Assembly: GCA_016281675.1 (NCBI GenBank)
Contig: JAEEJD010000112.1
Location: forward strand, 1 to 16,223
Source: Lachnospiraceae bacterium
GTDB lineage: Bacteria > Bacillota_A > Clostridia > Lachnospirales > Lachnospiraceae
DNA length: 16,223 nt
Reading direction: 5' to 3'
Position 1 is the stretch's first letter. Each line of letters begins with the position of its first letter. The translations under genes were made by a program, and so were the position numbers. The notes below the pieces were generated by a model. It was not told the DNA's origin. It searched no databases and saw nothing but the letters and a program-made list of their open reading frames with translations. Shown here piece by piece: positions 13,394 to 16,223 of the stretch.

Positions 13394-15721
13394 TTACTTT
13401 GTAAGATCGGCCCTCACGAACCCTTCGGGCAGTATATCTTCTTTGATGATGCCCGCTTTCCTCTTGAGTCTGTATGAGAATTCCTTCTTCTCGGCAAGCC
13501 TTGCTTCTTCACGCGCCCTAAGAAGCCCCACCATATCCTCATAGAACGGGTTATCTATCATCGTTATGTGATACATGACCTCGATCGATTTTGCGTTCTG
13601 CGGAACGCCCTCGATGATGATCTGTGCATCGTTGGTATCGTAGATATATGTCTTCTCCGTCAGTTTGTATCCGTTTATTATGATCTGTCCCACATCCTGC
13701 TTGACTCCGTCTCCGAGCGTATAGCAGAGCTTCTCGACGTGAAGCATGCACGGGTACTCTGTCGGATCTATACGGAGCGAATTGATGTATCTGTCGAACG
13801 GGATCCTCATAGAAACATGACCGTCATTTACATCGGCGATAACACCGAGCTGGTTTTCGGATGTGTAGTTCGTTCCACGCGAGAAGTATATCCTCGGAGT
13901 GTCGAGATTACGCAGATACGAGCCTATCTTGACTATATTGTCGATCCTGATCGATGTTGTCGGCATCAGTATTCGCATGACCTCAAGAGAAGCCGCTCCG
14001 CCGATGATATATACCTGGAATGCATGCTCCATTTCAGCAAAGAGCATCCTCTCGCCTATATCTATGCCGCACAGGCTGAACACATCCATACCTTTTCGCG
14101 ACAAATATACGGAGAACCCGTCATCTTCCCTGTCTCTGAAATGGTAGTAAAGAGCCCTGTATATAACAAACTGTATCGGGATGGCAAAGTTCCATACCCA
14201 TTCGTAGTCAAGCACGGTCCACCTGCCGTTCTCTTTCTCGTTCGCATCAAGAACGATGTTGGAGAATATCATGTCAAAGTTGCAGGGGTTGATGCCGACG
14301 TATTTCTTCCTGAAATCCCTTCTTCCGAATACTTCGTCGAACATAACCGAGCGCCTGAATTCCGTTATGTCGGTACATGTATTTAGCTTCCTGCAGTATT
14401 CGAGTATGACCGATTCCATCTTCGGATACTGTTCCGTTGCCTCAAGTTCGTTAAGATATTCTTCGAGCGAGATACCGGACACGTAATCGAACCTGACCGC
14501 ATCTTTTGCCTTTGATGCGACTCCGGCAAATACCATGCCCTTTTCCTCGCCTTTAAGATGCGCACACCTGACCGGTACGAATCCCGTCCCGTCATACTGC
14601 TCAAACAGTCTTCCGTAGCTTTCGTAAAGATGTCCTATATGGGCATTGGCGTGAGTCGAGAGCGCTGTTTTGTACACCTGCTTCTCACCGTCCGGCGTTC
14701 TGTTTATGACCGTACATATTCTGTAATCTTCTATCCTGTCGTTTGAATACTTGGCAAATACAGGAAGAGTCATATTATCCTGCCAGCCGGCTTCGGGACT
14801 TGTGATCACAACGAACGAATTGGCAAATTCCGGGAATCTGCCCTCCTCTATCATCGCATCAAACGCTTTCGTCTCGTCAAACAGCACGATCCTGTCGGCA
14901 TCGTAATTGCACATGTTCGTATTCAGATCCCCTATGCCCGGGAGTCTGTCATCCGAATAAATGGTATGAGGAAGTTTGTAATCGGGATACGGGTAATAGA
15001 ACTTGCTGTCATGATAGCCCGACTCTTCAAGGAGATTTATGAGCCTTTCTTTGGAGAATGTGCGTACCTTCGCATCCGGTCCGTATCCTTCTATACCTCC
15101 GAAGAATGTTCCGAGATGATCTTCCTTGCAGCCCGCAAAGTACTTCATCCCGAGTCTGTTCTCGATCGCTATGACAACTTTGCCTCCGGGCTTCAAATGT
15201 TTCTTCAACGTCTCAAGGAACGTGTTAAACGGCCTTTCGGCGTTTATGTACGAAGATGCGTATTCAAGAACACCTATCAGCGTAATGTAGTCGAACTTCT
15301 CCGTCAGTCCTTTTTCGACATCCTCGAAATTACCGACCATTATCCTGATATTGTCATATTCCCTGTTCTTGTAAGCATTGATAAGACTTCTCTTCTTGGA
15401 CAGTTCCACACAGGTGACCGATTCGGCAAGTCTTGCCAGAACACCCGTTACGGCCCCGCATCCGCTTCCTATCTCCAAAACCTTATCCGTGGGTTTGATC
15501 GGAAGCCACGCCGCAACATTTTCCCTGATGTAGGAAAGATGGTACATGACAGACCATGATCTTGATTCCTGTATGTAATGTTCATAGTCGAGAGCGGTGT
15601 GATTTTTGACGTAGTCAAGCAGTCTGTCCTCCGCAGCTCCCTCGGTGTACAGATCCTCTCCTCCGTAATATGTATAATCGACCACGACATTTCCTATGTT
15701 GTCGTTTTTCCTGTATGCCAT
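13394..15721 (-). CDS. WbdD-like bifunctional SAM methyltransferase / kinase-like protein
   Basis: 775 residues. Residues 80-190 form a class I SAM-dependent methyltransferase: motif I VLEIGSGCGAV (81-91), acidic ribose-binding E106, DYITLIGVLEY (144-154) and KPGGKVVIAIEN (178-189). Residues about 310-530 read as a protein-kinase-like fold: a candidate beta-3 lysine in VYKTAL (K351), helix C glutamate E367, a hinge-like FDYVSGISLEEYL (411-423), catalytic loop NFDMIFSN with D483 and N488 in HRDxxxxN spacing, and LDYEW with D505 in the DFG position. Residues 610-725 look beta-rich, with an LRIDP motif, followed by a charged helix (about 727-757). The methyltransferase-kinase order and the position next to Wzt match E. 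coli WbdD, which adds a methyl or methyl-phosphate cap that stops chain growth. Capping is inferred. Start ATG has AGGAG 7 bases upstream. It could instead methylate a sugar, with the kinase fold serving as scaffold. Confidence 0.8.
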   Translation of the reverse strand: MAYRKNDNIGNVVVDYTYYGGEDLYTEGAAEDRLLDYVKNHTALDYEHYIQESRSWSVMYHLSYIRENVAAWLPIKPTDKVLEIGSGCGAVTGVLARLAESVTCVELSKKRSLINAYKNREYDNIRIMVGNFEDVEKGLTEKFDYITLIGVLEYASSYINAERPFNTFLETLKKHLKPGGKVVIAIENRLGMKYFAGCKEDHLGTFFGGIEGYGPDAKVRTFSKERLINLLEESGYHDSKFYYPYPDYKLPHTIYSDDRLPGIGDLNTNMCNYDADRIVLFDETKAFDAMIEEGRFPEFANSFVVITSPEAGWQDNMTLPVFAKYSNDRIEDYRICTVINRTPDGEKQVYKTALSTHANAHIGHLYESYGRLFEQYDGTGFVPVRCAHLKGEEKGMVFAGVASKAKDAVRFDYVSGISLEEYLNELEATEQYPKMESVILEYCRKLNTCTDITEFRRSVMFDEVFGRRDFRKKYVGINPCNFDMIFSNIVLDANEKENGRWTVLDYEWVWNFAIPIQFVIYRALYYHFRDREDDGFSVYLSRKGMDVFSLCGIDIGERMLFAEMEHAFQVYIIGGAASLEVMRILMPTTSIRIDNIVKIGSYLRNLDTPRIYFSRGTNYTSENQLGVIADVNDGHVSMRIPFDRYINSLRIDPTEYPCMLHVEKLCYTLGDGVKQDVGQIIINGYKLTEKTYIYDTNDAQIIIEGVPQNAKSIEVMYHITMIDNPFYEDMVGLLRAREEARLAEKKEFSYRLKRKAGIIKEDILPEGFVRADLTK

Positions 15722-15725
15722 AAGA

Positions 15726-16223
15726 TCACTCCTGCCCGGGCTCTTTGGTATCTTCCCTGCTGACCGTAACGATAGAATTCATGTCGTAGAATCCTGTCGT
15801 GTTCTTCGACGATATGACGGTCAGATTGAACACATCGTACAATCTGTGGTAAACGGTGAAGTTGCCTTCCCTGTACCCGACACAGCCGAGGGATATGAGG
15901 TATTCCCCTCCCTGAAGCGACATGTTCTGTGTAAACGTAACGATCACGGTCTCTCCGGCATTAAGCGTTCCTGTCGTTATCTTTTCAAACATCGTGTTCG
16001 TACCCGTTATCTCGGTTCCCTGCATGTTCTTAAACGACAGCGCAAATATCGGATCCTGTATCGTTTCGAAAAACCTTATCTTAACTTTGACCGTGAATTC
16101 GTCACCTTTTATGATCGTGTTCGTGATGGTTCCGCCGTTATCGTAGGCACAGTAATCGGTGAACTCCGCCAGCCCGCTGCCGTACTCATCCATGTTCGGA
16201 TTAAGCTGCATCAGATCCTTCCA
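15726..16223 (-). CDS. Wzt-type polysaccharide ABC transporter ATPase, C-terminal domain (5' part outside window)
   Basis: Only the last 165 codons are present; the frame is open through 16223, so the methionine near 16211 is internal and the ATPase domain lies outside. The visible part is a beta-rich domain with the hallmarks of the Wzt C-terminal carbohydrate-binding domain: an early YGSGLAEF stretch, a DPIFALSFKN strand followed by a G-TNT turn, an LNAGE hairpin, and an LQGGEYLISLG strand before the closing FNLTV strand. In E. coli O8/O9a Wzt this domain binds the modified non-reducing end of the finished glycan and gates export through Wzm/Wzt. The stop TGA lies 4 bases before the methyltransferase-kinase gene, whose AGGAG ribosome site runs into that stop, so the two are translationally linked. 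Assignment rests on sequence pattern; the Walker motifs cannot be seen here. Confidence 0.85.
   Translation of the reverse strand, partial: WKDLMQLNPNMDEYGSGLAEFTDYCAYDNGGTITNTIIKGDEFTVKVKIRFFETIQDPIFALSFKNMQGTEITGTNTMFEKITTGTLNAGETVIVTFTQNMSLQGGEYLISLGCVGYREGNFTVYHRLYDVFNLTVISSKNTTGFYDMNSIVTVSREDTKEPGQE

Noticed and set aside
1..16223. Defence system, prophage, transposon or CRISPR content
   Set aside because: No transposase, integrase, phage structural gene, repeat-spacer array or tRNA-like sequence was seen; every large frame fits glycan biosynthesis.

Overview
The window is a gene-dense stretch of one surface-polysaccharide (capsule, O-antigen-like or cell-wall glycan) biosynthesis and export locus. 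All 14 genes I can support lie on the minus strand, so transcription runs from high to low coordinates. Most neighbours overlap or sit within about 10 bases; the largest gaps are 22, 32 and 42 bases. I see no terminator, RNA gene, IS element or CRISPR array, so this looks like the middle of one long operon entering at 16223 and leaving at 1. The strong AAAGGAGG ribosome sites, a lipoprotein with a short lipobox signal, moderate GC with many ATA/AGA/AGG codons, and the style of the tandem family-2 glycosyltransferases suggest a Firmicute, most likely a Lachnospiraceae-type clostridium (Butyrivibrio, Roseburia or a relative). That taxonomic call is inference.

Export and chain-capping end (16223-13394): the C-terminal carbohydrate-binding domain of a Wzt-type ABC transporter ATPase, cut by the window edge, is followed 4 bases later by a 775-residue protein. 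That protein carries a class I SAM methyltransferase and then a protein-kinase-like fold with its catalytic residues in place. This is the layout of E. coli WbdD, which caps polysaccharide ends for recognition by the Wzt C-terminal domain.

Chain assembly (13386-7625): two large multi-domain GT2 proteins, one with a decayed first catalytic domain, and an alpha-phosphoglucomutase that probably supplies hexose-1-phosphate.

Outer-face decoration (7621-3150): a GT87-like multi-pass glycosyltransferase, a GtrA-type small membrane protein, a secreted lipoprotein esterase of the sialate-O-acetylesterase-like SGNH type, a DPM1-like GT2 that probably makes polyprenyl-phosphate-hexose, and an LPG-synthase-TM/UPF0104-type membrane protein. 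Together these could build, flip and transfer a sugar outside the membrane, with the esterase trimming acyl groups.

Activated-substituent module (3156-646): a kinase-like APH-fold protein with an unrecognised N-terminal domain, an EcbF/BcbF-type HAD phosphatase and a sugar-1-phosphate nucleotidylyltransferase, all overlapping or one base apart. They plausibly make one nucleotide-activated building block. The window ends inside a further GT2 gene (636-1) that is a paralogue of the first catalytic domain of the large GT2 at 11381-9375.
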